Origin: Rhodanobacter sp. C03
GTDB lineage: Bacteria; Pseudomonadota; Gammaproteobacteria; Xanthomonadales; Rhodanobacteraceae
Length of the DNA stretch: 64,000 nt
Reading direction: 5' to 3'
Assembly: GCF_002001175.1 (NCBI RefSeq)
Contig: NZ_MUNT01000001.1
Span: forward strand, 682,001 to 746,000
The position numbers were made by a program, and so were the translations under genes. Numbering within the stretch: the first letter of the stretch is position 1; each line of letters begins with the position of its first letter. A model generated the notes under the pieces. It was given only the letters and a program-made list of their open reading frames with translations. It did no database searches and had not been told where the DNA came from. Positions 8,834 through 18,100 of the stretch are shown one piece after another.

Positions 8834-9406
8834 TTATCCGGCAGCTTGGGGCTTGCGGCGGCGCTCATGCTGCCACAGCACTTCGCCATGACCGCTGGCG
8901 CGCGCCAGCACGCGCGCGATCACGAACAGCAGGTCGGACAGCCGGTTGAGATAGCGCTGCGGCTGGCTGCGGATGTCCTCCACTCGTGCCAGCGCAATCA
9001 CTTCGCGCTCGGCACGACGGCACACGGTGCGCGCCAGATGGCAACAGGCAGCGGCCATGCCGCCACCGGGCAGGATGAAATCCTTCAACGGCGGCAACGG
9101 GTCGTTGAAGCCGTCCAGCACTTGTTCAAGCCGATCGATGTCAGCGTCTTCGATCATGGCCATGCCAGGGATGCACAACTCGCCACCGAGATCGAAAAGC
9201 GCGTGTTGCACCTGGCCAAGCACGTCGGCTACCGCGGGGCTCACACCATCCGCCGCGAGCACCATGCCGATCGTGCTGTTGAGTTCGTCCACCGTGCCGT
9301 AGGCGGCCACGCGCAGCGAATCCTTGGCTACCCGCGAACCGTCGCCGAGGCCGGTGCTGCCGTCGTCGCCGGTGCGCGTGTAAATTTTCGAGAGACGGTT
9401 ACCCAT
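8834..9406 (-). CDS. ATP:cob(I)alamin adenosyltransferase, PduO type
   Basis: The enzyme transfers the 5'-deoxyadenosyl group of ATP to cob(I)alamin to make coenzyme B12. The 190-residue protein has the PduO N-terminal ATP-binding motif (TRTGDDGSTGLGDGSR, residues about 10-25) and the later family segments DELNS, FILPGG, CRRAER and YLNRLSDLLF. That marks the PduO class rather than the CobA/BtuR or EutT classes. It lies 19 bp downstream of a BtuM-like membrane protein on the same strand, which supports a salvage role: import of the corrinoid, then adenosylation. The symbol is left blank because naming of this class varies. Confidence 0.93.
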   Translation of the reverse strand: MGNRLSKIYTRTGDDGSTGLGDGSRVAKDSLRVAAYGTVDELNSTIGMVLAADGVSPAVADVLGQVQHALFDLGGELCIPGMAMIEDADIDRLEQVLDGFNDPLPPLKDFILPGGGMAAACCHLARTVCRRAEREVIALARVEDIRSQPQRYLNRLSDLLFVIARVLARASGHGEVLWQHERRRKPQAAG

Positions 9407-9425
9407 GGCGATTCGGCGCGCTGGC

Positions 9426-10031
9426 TCAGCGTGGCAGCGTCGGCTGGTCAGCCTGCTTCACGGCGCGCGCGACCTGGATGACCAGCACGTGCACGACGGC
9501 ACCGAGGCCGACATACAAGGCCGTGGTCTGCAGGAACGGCAGGTACCAGTCGCCCAGATTGGCGAACCATGCGGCAAAGCTGCGCGGCAGCGGCACGCTG
9601 TTGCTGAGCCAGTAGAAGCTGCCGTTGGAAACCAGGTAGCACGCGGCCCAGCTGGCCGCCAGCGCGACGACGGCCATACCCAGCGTCTGCAGGCGCAGGC
9701 CGACCTGGTGCTTCGCCAGCCAGCTGCCACCCAGCCACAGGCTGAAATACGAGGGAATCAGGAACCAGTAGGCCACCGAGACGCAGTAGTGGCTCCAGAA
9801 ATTGATGCCCTGGCTGTTGATCACCAGATAGTCGATCAGCACCGCTTCGGCCATCAGCAACGGGAACGCCCAGCGACCGGCGCCGCGCAGCCAGAAGCCG
9901 GCGAGGAAGAAGATCGCCCACGACGCATCTTCTATGTTGTGGTGGAGCAGGGACAGGTGGATGCGGGTAGCCGCCATCACCACGGCGAGTGCCAGCAAGA
10001 TGCCGAGGCGTTGGGTCAGTGTCTTGACCAT
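9426..10031 (-). CDS. btuM: Probable BtuM-like cobalamin transporter (small polytopic membrane protein)
   Basis: The protein has about 201 residues and roughly six hydrophobic segments. It most resembles BtuM, a solitary ECF-S-component-like vitamin B12 transporter of Gram-negative bacteria. From memory of that family, a cysteine near residue 80 binds the cobalt and a tyrosine lies five residues later; here Cys83 is followed by Tyr88 in SHYCVSVAYW. Asp67 (LIDYL), the His-His pair at 30-31 and Arg150 also sit where BtuM uses His, Asp and Arg. The next gene downstream is the cobalamin adenosyltransferase. The start is ATG 10031 (MVKTL) or 10043 (MEPLM); neither has a strong ribosome site. The fold and genes around it are clear, but the transport role is inference. 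Confidence 0.68.
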   Translation of the reverse strand: MVKTLTQRLGILLALAVVMAATRIHLSLLHHNIEDASWAIFFLAGFWLRGAGRWAFPLLMAEAVLIDYLVINSQGINFWSHYCVSVAYWFLIPSYFSLWLGGSWLAKHQVGLRLQTLGMAVVALAASWAACYLVSNGSFYWLSNSVPLPRSFAAWFANLGDWYLPFLQTTALYVGLGAVVHVLVIQVARAVKQADQPTLPR

Positions 10032-10118
10032 GAGGGGCTCCATATGGGCGTCTGAACAGACCGCTAGTCTAGCCCAATGCACTGCAACGCAGGCAGCCTC
10101 TACGCGTATCATCGGCGC

Positions 10119-11348
10119 ATGAATGTGCCCGCATCCCCGACCTTGAACGAATCCAGTGTCCTGATCGTCGGTGGCGGCCTGGTCGGCGCCAGTCTGGCGA
10201 TCGCGCTGGATGCGGCCGGCATCGCTGCCACCCTGGTCGAAACCGCCGCGCCGCGCGCCGATGCCCAGCCCAGTTACGACGAACGCAACCTGGCGCTGGC
10301 CCGCGCCACCGTCAACGGGCTCGATGCGATCGGCGTGTGGCGGCATGCCGCCGCGCAAGCCACCCCGATCCGACATATCCGCGTCAGCCGCGCCGGCGAA
10401 TTCGGCAGCGCGCGCATCGATGCGGACAAGCAGGGTGTCGACGCGCTGGGCTGGACGCTGCCCGCACGCGAACTCGGCGCGGCGCTGTTGCGCCGGCTCG
10501 ACGAATGTACCCGGCTGACCCGACTGGCGCCCGCCATGCTGGCCGCACTGGAGCCGCTGGCCGACGGCTGGCGCGCGCAGATCAACACACCCGATGGCAT
10601 GCGCAGCCTCGACACGCCGCTGCTGGTCGGTGCCGACGGTACCGGCTCGTTCGTGCGCACGCAGCTCGGCATCGAGGCCGAGCGCCACGATTACCAGCAG
10701 ACGCTGTTCGTCTGCACGATCACCCCGGAACGCGATCACGCGAACCGCGCCTTCGAACGCTTTGCCGATGACGGCCCGGTCGCGCTGCTGCCGCTGGCCG
10801 AACGCCGCTGCGGGCTGGTGCTTACCGTGGCGGCCGATGAAGCGGACGCGGTGGCCGCGCTCGACGATGCGGGCTTCATCGAACTGGCGCAGCGGCGTTT
10901 CGGCTGGCGGCTGGGTCGACTGAGCCGGCCCGGCGAACGCCATCCGTACACGATCCACCGCGTGGCCGCCGCGCAGTTGACCGGCCCGCGCGCGGTGCTG
11001 GTCGGCAATGCCGCGCAGACCGTGCATCCGATCGGCGCGCAAGGCTTCAATCTCGGCCTGCGCGATGCATTGACCCTGGCCGAGCTGATGGCGGCTGCTT
11101 CCGATCCGGGTGCTGCCGATCTGCTGGAACGCTATGCCGCACGCCGTGCGCCGGATCGCGAGGGCACCATGGCGATGAGTCACGGCCTGGTGCGGCTGGC
11201 CTGCCTGCCGCAGCCGTTGCTGGCGCCGTTGCGCTCGCTGGCTTTGCTGGCCTGCGATCGCCTGCCGCCGTTGCAACGCGCACTGGCGCGGCGCGGCATG
11301 GGTTTTCGCGGTGAGCCGCCGCACGCCGTGCTGGAGCGGTTGCCATGA
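10119..11348 (+). CDS. ubiH: FAD-dependent ubiquinone hydroxylase UbiH (2-octaprenyl-6-methoxyphenol hydroxylase)
   Basis: This flavin monooxygenase of the UbiH/COQ6 family hydroxylates the benzoquinone ring in ubiquinone synthesis. The 409-residue product has the Rossmann FAD motif VGGGLVGASLA (residues 17-27), the mid-protein DG motif (VGADGTG) and the second FAD motif GNAAQTVHPIGAQGFNLGLRD. The DERNLALA segment after the first beta unit favours UbiH over UbiI or UbiF. The frame is open 14 codons further upstream, but ATG 10119 (MNVPASP) places the FAD motif at the normal distance. The gene overlaps the next hydroxylase by 4 bp and is divergent from the BtuM-like gene. Confidence 0.88.
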   Translation: MNVPASPTLNESSVLIVGGGLVGASLAIALDAAGIAATLVETAAPRADAQPSYDERNLALARATVNGLDAIGVWRHAAAQATPIRHIRVSRAGEFGSARIDADKQGVDALGWTLPARELGAALLRRLDECTRLTRLAPAMLAALEPLADGWRAQINTPDGMRSLDTPLLVGADGTGSFVRTQLGIEAERHDYQQTLFVCTITPERDHANRAFERFADDGPVALLPLAERRCGLVLTVAADEADAVAALDDAGFIELAQRRFGWRLGRLSRPGERHPYTIHRVAAAQLTGPRAVLVGNAAQTVHPIGAQGFNLGLRDALTLAELMAAASDPGAADLLERYAARRAPDREGTMAMSHGLVRLACLPQPLLAPLRSLALLACDRLPPLQRALARRGMGFRGEPPHAVLERLP

Positions 11349-12556
11349 GCCCAGCGGTACCCGAGGCTTCGAGCCGCCGCCGTGCGCCGACACTGGATGT
11401 CGCCGTAGTCGGTGGCGGCATGGTCGGCGCTGCCGCCGCACTGGCGCTGGCACGTGCCGGCTTCAGCACCGCCCTGCTGGAGGTGCGTGCGCCGACGGCA
11501 TGGAGCGTGAGCGACGAAGTGGATCTGCGGGTGGTCGGCCTGGCACCGTCATCACTGGCCTTGCTGGATGATCTGGGCGTCTGGACGTCCATTCGCGCTG
11601 CCCGTGCCGGCCCGTATGCACACATGCATGTATGGGACGCCGAGAGCGGCGATGCAATCGATTTCGATGCAGCCAGCGAAGGGCGAGACCTGCTCGGCTA
11701 CATCGTCGAGAACAACCTGGTGCAGTGGACGTTGTGGCGGGCGCTCGAGGCAGCCGGCGTGCGTCGCCTGTGCCCGGCCGAGGTGAAGGGTTTCGAGGCG
11801 CGCGATGATCGCATCCAACTGGAACTGGCGGACGGTGAGACACTGACTGCCAGCCTGCTGGTGGCTGCCGATGGTGCCGCTTCGCCGCTGCGCCAGCTGG
11901 CCGGCATCGGCACGCGCGGTCGCGATTACGCGCAGCGTGCGGTGGTGGCGCATGTGGCCACCGAGCGGTCGCACGAGAACACTGCCTGGCAACGGTTCCT
12001 GCCGAGCGGGCCACTGGCCTTGCTGCCGCTGGCCGATGGCCGCAGTTCGCTGGTGTGGTCGCTGCCCGAAGCCGAAGCCCAACGCGTACTGGCGCTGGAT
12101 GAGCAGGCTTTCCTCGACGAACTTGGCATCGCCAGCGATTTTCGGCTGGGCCGGATCGTCGACAGCACAAAGCGCGCGGCGTTTCCGTTGAAGCTGCAGC
12201 TGGCCGAACGCTATCAGGCCGAACGCTTCGTGTTGCTGGGCGATGCCGCGCATGCGGTGCATCCGCTGGCCGGGCAGGGCGTCAACCTGGGCTTGCGCGA
12301 CGTGGCCGAGCTGCGTGACACGCTGGTTGCCGCACGCGTTGCCGGTCGCGATATTGGTGCCACGCATGTGCTGCGTCGTTACGCACGACGCCGGCGCAGC
12401 GCCGACACGCTCGATGCGCTGGGCTTCGATGCGCTGTCGCGGATCTATGCGTGGCAGTCGCCGGCGCTGGTCGCCGCACGTGGACTCGGCGTACGTGTGC
12501 TCGATCATCTGTCGCCGCTGAAACGGCGCATCTCGGAGCACGCGGCCGGGCTTTAG
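11345..12556 (+). CDS. UbiH/UbiF/VisC-family FAD-dependent hydroxylase (probable UbiI-type)
   Basis: This is a second flavin monooxygenase of the same family (403 residues), probably acting at another ring position in ubiquinone synthesis. It has the FAD motif VVGGGMVGAAAALALARAG near residues 20-38, VAADGA in the middle and GDAAHAVHPLAGQGVNLGLRD near 295. EVDLRVVGLAPSS near residue 57 resembles the VisC/UbiI and UbiF branch (EYDLRVSAI type). The ATG overlaps the ubiH TGA by 4 bp, so the two are translationally coupled. Whether it performs the C5 (UbiI) or C6 (UbiF) step, or replaces both, cannot be decided without a tree, so the symbol is left blank. Confidence 0.85.
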   Translation: MSPAVPEASSRRRAPTLDVAVVGGGMVGAAAALALARAGFSTALLEVRAPTAWSVSDEVDLRVVGLAPSSLALLDDLGVWTSIRAARAGPYAHMHVWDAESGDAIDFDAASEGRDLLGYIVENNLVQWTLWRALEAAGVRRLCPAEVKGFEARDDRIQLELADGETLTASLLVAADGAASPLRQLAGIGTRGRDYAQRAVVAHVATERSHENTAWQRFLPSGPLALLPLADGRSSLVWSLPEAEAQRVLALDEQAFLDELGIASDFRLGRIVDSTKRAAFPLKLQLAERYQAERFVLLGDAAHAVHPLAGQGVNLGLRDVAELRDTLVAARVAGRDIGATHVLRRYARRRRSADTLDALGFDALSRIYAWQSPALVAARGLGVRVLDHLSPLKRRISEHAAGL

Positions 12557-12613
12557 TTATGCTGCTCACCTGCGCACCGGTGAGCGAACCTTTCATCCAC
12601 CGGAGGATTCATC

Positions 12614-13408
12614 ATGCGCATTGCCCGACTTGGCTGTCTGCTGTTGCTGGCGGGTGCCAGCTTCGCCGCACAGGCGAAGATGATCCACCGGCCGGTCGAA
12701 TGGACGCTGGATGGCACACGTTTCCACAGCGTGCTGGTCTACGACGACGCGACCAGCGCGAAGCGGCCCGGCCTGGTGATGGTGCCGAACTGGTACGGCA
12801 TCAACGATGCGGCCGTGCAGAAGGCCGAGATGATCGCCGGCAAGGATTACGTGATCCTGCTCACCGATATGTACGGCGCCAGCGTGCGACCGCAGCAGGG
12901 CAATGCCGAGCAGGCGCAGGCGGCAGTGAAGCCGCTGTACGGCGATCGCGCACTGATGCGCAAGCGGATCAACGAGGCGCTGACCCAGTTGAAGGCGCAG
13001 GCTGCCAGCGCACCGATCGACGCCGGCAAACTTGGTGCGATCGGCTTCTGCTTTGGCGGTTCTGCGGTGCTGGATCTGGCGCGCAGCGGGGCGGACATTG
13101 CCGCGGTGGTGTCGTTCCATGGCGGTCTGACCACCGATGATCCGGCGCTGGCGAAGCACATCAAGGCCCGCGTGCTGGCGATGAACGGCGCCGACGACAA
13201 GGGCACCATGCCCGACGCGGACAAGTTCATGGACGAGATGCGCACCAGCCCGGCGGATTGGCAGTTCGTGGTGATCGGCCATGCGGTGCATTGCTTCACC
13301 GAGGTCGGCGAGAACTCAGCCGGCTGTCGTTATGACGAACGTGCTGCTGCACGCAGTTACCGGTTGATGCATGACTGGCTGCGCGCAGCATTTGCCGGTA
13401 CGCCGTAA
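12614..13408 (+). CDS. Secreted dienelactone hydrolase family protein
   Basis: An alpha/beta hydrolase of 264 residues with an N-terminal signal peptide (MRIARLGCLLLLAGASFAAQA), so it is expected in the periplasm. The nucleophile elbow GFCFGG carries Cys146, as in dienelactone hydrolases. An acid (NGADD, Asp194 or 195) and a histidine (IGHAVHCF, His223) complete a plausible Cys-Asp-His triad. A strong Shine-Dalgarno (GGAGGA) precedes the ATG. The gene stands alone downstream of the hydroxylase pair. The substrate is unknown, and export argues against the classical chlorocatechol pathway role. Confidence 0.85.
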   Translation: MRIARLGCLLLLAGASFAAQAKMIHRPVEWTLDGTRFHSVLVYDDATSAKRPGLVMVPNWYGINDAAVQKAEMIAGKDYVILLTDMYGASVRPQQGNAEQAQAAVKPLYGDRALMRKRINEALTQLKAQAASAPIDAGKLGAIGFCFGGSAVLDLARSGADIAAVVSFHGGLTTDDPALAKHIKARVLAMNGADDKGTMPDADKFMDEMRTSPADWQFVVIGHAVHCFTEVGENSAGCRYDERAAARSYRLMHDWLRAAFAGTP

Positions 13409-13414
13409 GGTTTT

Positions 13415-13480
13415 GTAGCGTACCTTGCGCGCGATGGCTCTTCATCACGTCACAAAGCATCGCGCAGAAGGTGCTCCTAC
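13415..13480. repeat. REP-like imperfect palindrome
   Basis: Two arms of about 23 nt form an imperfect hairpin around a 20-nt centre. The left arm starts GTAGCGTACCTT and ends GCGCGATGG; the right arm starts CATCGCGC and ends GTGCTCCTAC. The layout (GTAG..CG...CGCGATG / CATCGCG...CTCCTAC) matches the perfect repeat at 18698-18761 with different inner bases. It lies between the convergent dienelactone-hydrolase-like and GTPase genes, the usual place for REP elements. No RAYT transposase is present in the window. Confidence 0.75.
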
Positions 13481-13516
13481 GAGCCAGGTGTGGCCGTCCT
13501 GCTGGCTTGAAGCAGG

Positions 13517-15043
13517 TCAATTCGTGCGGTCACGCTCGCGCACCGATTCCATCGTCAGCGTGGCGAGCTGGCGCAGCCGCGTGCTGCCGGTATCGGCGAG
13601 CAGTTCCTTCAGGCGCGCGCCAGCATCGTGTTGGTCCAGTGTGTGGCGCTCGGCCAGCGAGGCGGCCAGTGCGCGGCCCATCGAGTCGAAGATCAGTGCG
13701 TAGGCGAACGCGTGCAGCACGCCGCCGCCGAGCGTGCCGAGGCCGGGGAATGCCTTCAGCGCATTGCCGGCGACGGCCAGCACGATCGAGCTGCCGGTGC
13801 GCAGGGTGAGTCTGGCCTGCTGCACGAAGTCTTCGATCTGTACTTCACTGACTTTCACGCCGTACACCTCGGCGAGGGCGCGGGTGAGGCCGGCGGCTAG
13901 CACGCCCTGGATCACCAGATCGCTGCCTGGTGCGATCGCGGCAAGTGCGCCGACGATCGCGCGGCGGGTGTATTTGCGCACAATGCGTTGCGCCTCGTCG
14001 TCGCGGGCCCGGGCTTCCAGCGTGCCGGTGCGCTCGTGCAGGCCAGCCAGCACGGCATGTTCGCGCAGATCCTCCAGTCCTTCAGCACCGGGTCTGGTGA
14101 GCCGGTCGAGTGCCTGCAGCAGCGGTTCGATCGCAGGCTTGCGCTGGCGTTCGACCCACTCGGTACCGCCGTCGGCAAGTTCGCGTTGATAACGTTCGCT
14201 GCCACCGGCGCTGATGGCCACGACGCTGCTGGCGATACCGCGCGACTGCTGGCGCAGGTGACCCAGCAACTGTTCGCGCTCAACCGACGTCCACTGGTCG
14301 GCCTTGTTCAGCACCAGCAGCAGCGGCTTGCCGAAGCTGGCGAGCCAACGCAGTTCGTCGGCCTGCCCGCGGTTGAGGTCGCCGGCGCACAGGTAGATCA
14401 CGGCATGCGCGCGCAAGCCTTCGTCGCGGGCCAGTGTTTCGTGCGCCTCGCCGCCGGTCTCGCGGCTACCGGGCACATCCGCGATCACCAGTGCGCGGCC
14501 ATCCGGCAATGCGCTGTCGTAGTGACCGACTTCACGGGTGGTACCGCCGCGCGCGTCGCTGGCGACATTCGCATGGGGCGCCAACGCATGGATCAGGCTG
14601 GACTTGCCGGTGGAGATTTCACCGAACAGCGCGATATAGATACGGGCGCTGGCGCGGCGGCGATCGAGTTCACCGAGCTCCGAGGCGAGCGCGCCGGTAT
14701 CCGCGCCACGTGCGCGCAGCTGGCCGATGCGCTGTTCCAGGTTGCCGCGATCAGGCACCGGCAGCAGGCGCCTCCTGCGGCGCGGGCGCAGCAACCACCA
14801 CAGCACCATCAGGGCTGCCGCCGCGAACAGTGCCAGCACGCTGCCCAGGATCCACTGCAGCAAGGTCGGCAGCGCCAGGAACCGTTGTGCCAGCGCCAGC
14901 GCACGCTCGGCGGCGGCAAGCAGCAGCCACAACAGGGCGGCTACAGCCAGTGCGGTGAACAGCAAGCGCAGGCGACGAGACATGCCGGCAAGTGTAGCGG
15001 CTGTGTCTTCAGGCTCGCCGTAGGCAGATGGATTTGGCATCAT
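13517..15043 (-). CDS. Membrane-anchored GTPase with C-terminal DUF697 domain
   Basis: The 508-residue protein has two hydrophobic segments (about 25-44 and 62-85), then a small G domain and a C-terminal DUF697-like region with hydrophobic stretches (IVGALAAIAPGSDLVIQG, GLGTLGGGVLHAFAYALIF). G motifs are in order: GEISTGKSS (141-149), a switch I threonine in GGTTRE, DVPGS (189-193) and NKAD (246-249). DUF697 GTPases are poorly characterised and are linked in some species to stress or membrane homeostasis. The gene is divergent from the hybrid kinase, with 72 bp between. The ATG at 14983 (MSRRLRL) is an alternative start; neither has a clear ribosome site. Confidence 0.85.
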   Translation of the reverse strand: MMPNPSAYGEPEDTAATLAGMSRRLRLLFTALAVAALLWLLLAAAERALALAQRFLALPTLLQWILGSVLALFAAAALMVLWWLLRPRRRRRLLPVPDRGNLEQRIGQLRARGADTGALASELGELDRRRASARIYIALFGEISTGKSSLIHALAPHANVASDARGGTTREVGHYDSALPDGRALVIADVPGSRETGGEAHETLARDEGLRAHAVIYLCAGDLNRGQADELRWLASFGKPLLLVLNKADQWTSVEREQLLGHLRQQSRGIASSVVAISAGGSERYQRELADGGTEWVERQRKPAIEPLLQALDRLTRPGAEGLEDLREHAVLAGLHERTGTLEARARDDEAQRIVRKYTRRAIVGALAAIAPGSDLVIQGVLAAGLTRALAEVYGVKVSEVQIEDFVQQARLTLRTGSSIVLAVAGNALKAFPGLGTLGGGVLHAFAYALIFDSMGRALAASLAERHTLDQHDAGARLKELLADTGSTRLRQLATLTMESVRERDRTN

Positions 15044-15115
15044 CGGGTGAACGGGCCGGAATCGGCCTCGATTCCGGTAGGCCGCCGCGCCTGATCGGGG
15101 GCATCAAGGGGATTC

Positions 15116-18100
15116 ATGAAAGCGGCTTTTCTGCTGGGGATGCTCGTCTTGCTGGGTGCATTGGCGCCCGCCATGTCGACACCTGTGCTTCCGGCATCGG
15201 CTTCAGCCGTCGCCTCGCTGCCTGCGTCAGCAGCCGGTCCGTTGCCGACCCCGCAGTTCCGGCGTTACAGCACAGCTGATGGCCTGCCAAGCACCAATGT
15301 GTACGCGGTGGTGGAGGATCGCGATGGTGCGATCTGGTTCGGAACCAAGGGCGGCCTCGCGCGTTTCGATGGCGTCGACTTCGAGGTGTTTCGCCATGTC
15401 GAGAACGATCCGGGTTCGTTGTACAACAACGGCATTGCCACGCTGCAGATCGACCGACAGGGTCGCCTGTGGGCCGCTGGCCTGAATGCGGGACTGAATC
15501 GTTACGACGCGACTACCGGCAAATTTCTGCACTGGGGCCATGATCCGGCTGTCTCGGCCAGCCTTGCCAGCGATCGTGTATGGGCGGTCGCACAGACCGC
15601 CGATGGCAGTCTGTGGGTTGGCAGTGCGGGTGGGCTTGACCGCATGCGAGCTGACGGGCGTGGCTTCGAACACGTGGTCAATCCATTGCTGGGTATGCAG
15701 CCCGCGGATTTCGGTACGGTCGCGGGGCTGTATGTCGATCCGCAGCAGCGGCTGTGGATCGGCAGCGACCATGGCGTGTTCGTGCGCGATGTCGATGGGC
15801 AGATCCGGCAGGTGCTGTCGGACGACCCCCAACGGATTATGGATGTGTGGCGCATCGACGGCGAGGGTGACGAGGTACGCATTGCGACCACCGATGGCTT
15901 GATGATCGTCGGCAAGGACGGCGTAGCCCATCGTTTCGCCGCATCGGTGATTCCTGCCACCGACGTAATGAGCAGTGCGCGCGACAACGCCGGTCGCCTG
16001 TGGGTCGGCACCAAGAAAGGGTTGTTCCTGCAGGCGCAGGCGGGCGGTCCGACGACCGCGATGAGCGATCGACCGGTGCTCTACGGCAACTTGCCGGGTA
16101 CCTGGGTGTGGCAACTGATGGTCGATCGCGAGGGCGGTTTGTGGGCGGCCATGTACGATGGCGGGGTGGCCTATCTGGCCCCTGGCTGGAGCCGGTTCAG
16201 TCGGTTCACCCATATTCCCGACGACCCGACCAGCCTGCGTGATTCGATTGCCACCACGATGGCGCGTGGCAAGGATGGCCGTCATGTCTGGGTCGGTGAG
16301 CGCGATGGCCGGATTGACCGGCTCGATCCGGTGACGGGCCAGATCGAGCATGTGCTGTCCGGCCTGCGTGGCGATGTGGTTGGCATGACCGAGGACGCCA
16401 GGCAGCGCTTGTGGGTGGCGGTGCACGGGGCGTTGTATCGCGTCGCGGACGGCAACGCCGAGCAGGTCGATCCGGATAACAAGCGGATGGAGCGTCCGCT
16501 GGAGGTCGAGCCGGGTCCGGACGGCCAGATGTATGTGCGCACATTCGGCCAGGGTGTGTTCCGCATCGATCCGGAAACGCTGGCGCTGACCCCGGTGCCG
16601 CTGGATGGGCCGAGCGACAAGGTGCTGTGGGGCAGCCAGATGACACTGCGGGATGGCGTCTTCTGGTATGCCAGTGATGGCGGCATGATGCGGCTGAACG
16701 CGGCGCGTGATCGCTTCGAGATGGTGCCCGGGGCGCCGGCCGGGCAATCCGTTGACGCGTTCGATTTCAGCAAGGATGGCGTGTGGATGGCCAATGCCGA
16801 CAAGCTCGCGTTCTATCGTTTTCGTGGGAAGGGTTTGGTGCTGGATCGTCAAATTGACGCGGCACACGGCTGGCCCTCGGTCAACGTGACGGATCTGCGG
16901 GTGGATACGATCGGTCGCGTGTGGATCTTCGGTCATGATGGCCTGTGGTATTTCGATCCGCGCAGCGGGCGGTTCCGCTCGTTCGGTCTGCAAGATGGCC
17001 TGACCAATGGCGAGTTCTCGCGCGGTTACGCCTACATGCCTAGCGGCTATATCTATGCCGCTACCCTGGGTGGCGTGGCAGCCTTCGACCCGGATTGGGT
17101 GAGTCCACAGGCCGACGAGCCGCAGTTGTCGATCACCCGGGTCAGTGTGCGCCACCACGGCGTGACGCAGATCTTGCCGATTGGCGAGAAGCCCCTGGAG
17201 ATCGGCTGGCAGGACAGCCAGCTCGAGGTCGAGGCGCGGGTGTTCTCCTATGTCAATCCAGCGGCGAATCATTACCGGTTTCGGCTGAGCGGTTTCGACA
17301 GCGGCTGGGTCGACACGGGCGATCGCGGTGAGCGCGATTTCAGCGGGCTCGGTGCCGGCGACTACACACTGGACGTGATGGCCTCCGGCGCGCGGGGTAC
17401 GTGGACGCATCGCGCCACGCAGCTGCGCATGCATGTGCAGGCGCCGCCGTGGACGCGCTGGTGGGCGTGGCTGATTTATGCCGTGCTGGTGGCACTGCTG
17501 GCATGGCTGCTGCTGCTGGCGTGGCGTCGTCGGCTGGCGCATCGGCACCAGATCCAGCTGGCCGAACAGCGCCGCAGTCTGGCCGAGCAAGCCAGTGCGG
17601 CGAAAACCCAGTTCCTTGCCACACTCAGCCACGAGATCCGCACACCGATGACCGGCGTGCTTGGTATGGCCGAGCTGCTGCAGAGCACGCCACTCAATCC
17701 GCAGCAGCACGACTACACCGAGGCCATGCAACGCTCGGGCAGCATGCTGCTGAAACTGCTCAACGATGCGTTGGATCTGGCGCGCATCGAGGCCGGCAAG
17801 CTGGAGCTGGAGCTGGCACCGTTCGATCCGCGTCAGCTGGTGAAGGACGTGGCCCAGCTGGAGCGCGGCCTGGCGCAGTCCAGGCATGTCCGCTTCGAGC
17901 TGGACATCGCCGACGATCTGCCGGCGCTGGTGATCGGCGATGCGGTGAGGATCAAGCAGGTGTTGTTGAACCTGGCGAACAATGCGTTGAAGTTCACCGA
18001 ACGCGGTAGCGTGACCTTGCGCGCACAGCGCTTGGCCGGTGACTTGCGCTTCAGTATCAGCGATACCGGTCCGGGCATTTCCGAGGCCAGCCAGACACGA

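Noticed and set aside
10044..10118. Possible cobalamin riboswitch before the BtuM-like gene
   Set aside because: Only about 75 bp separate it from ubiH, too short for a cobalamin riboswitch, and no B12-box was seen.
10032..11453. Long upstream extension of the BtuM-like frame
   Set aside because: The extension is antisense to ubiH and Arg/Gln-rich. The membrane protein makes sense only from ATG 10031 or 10043.
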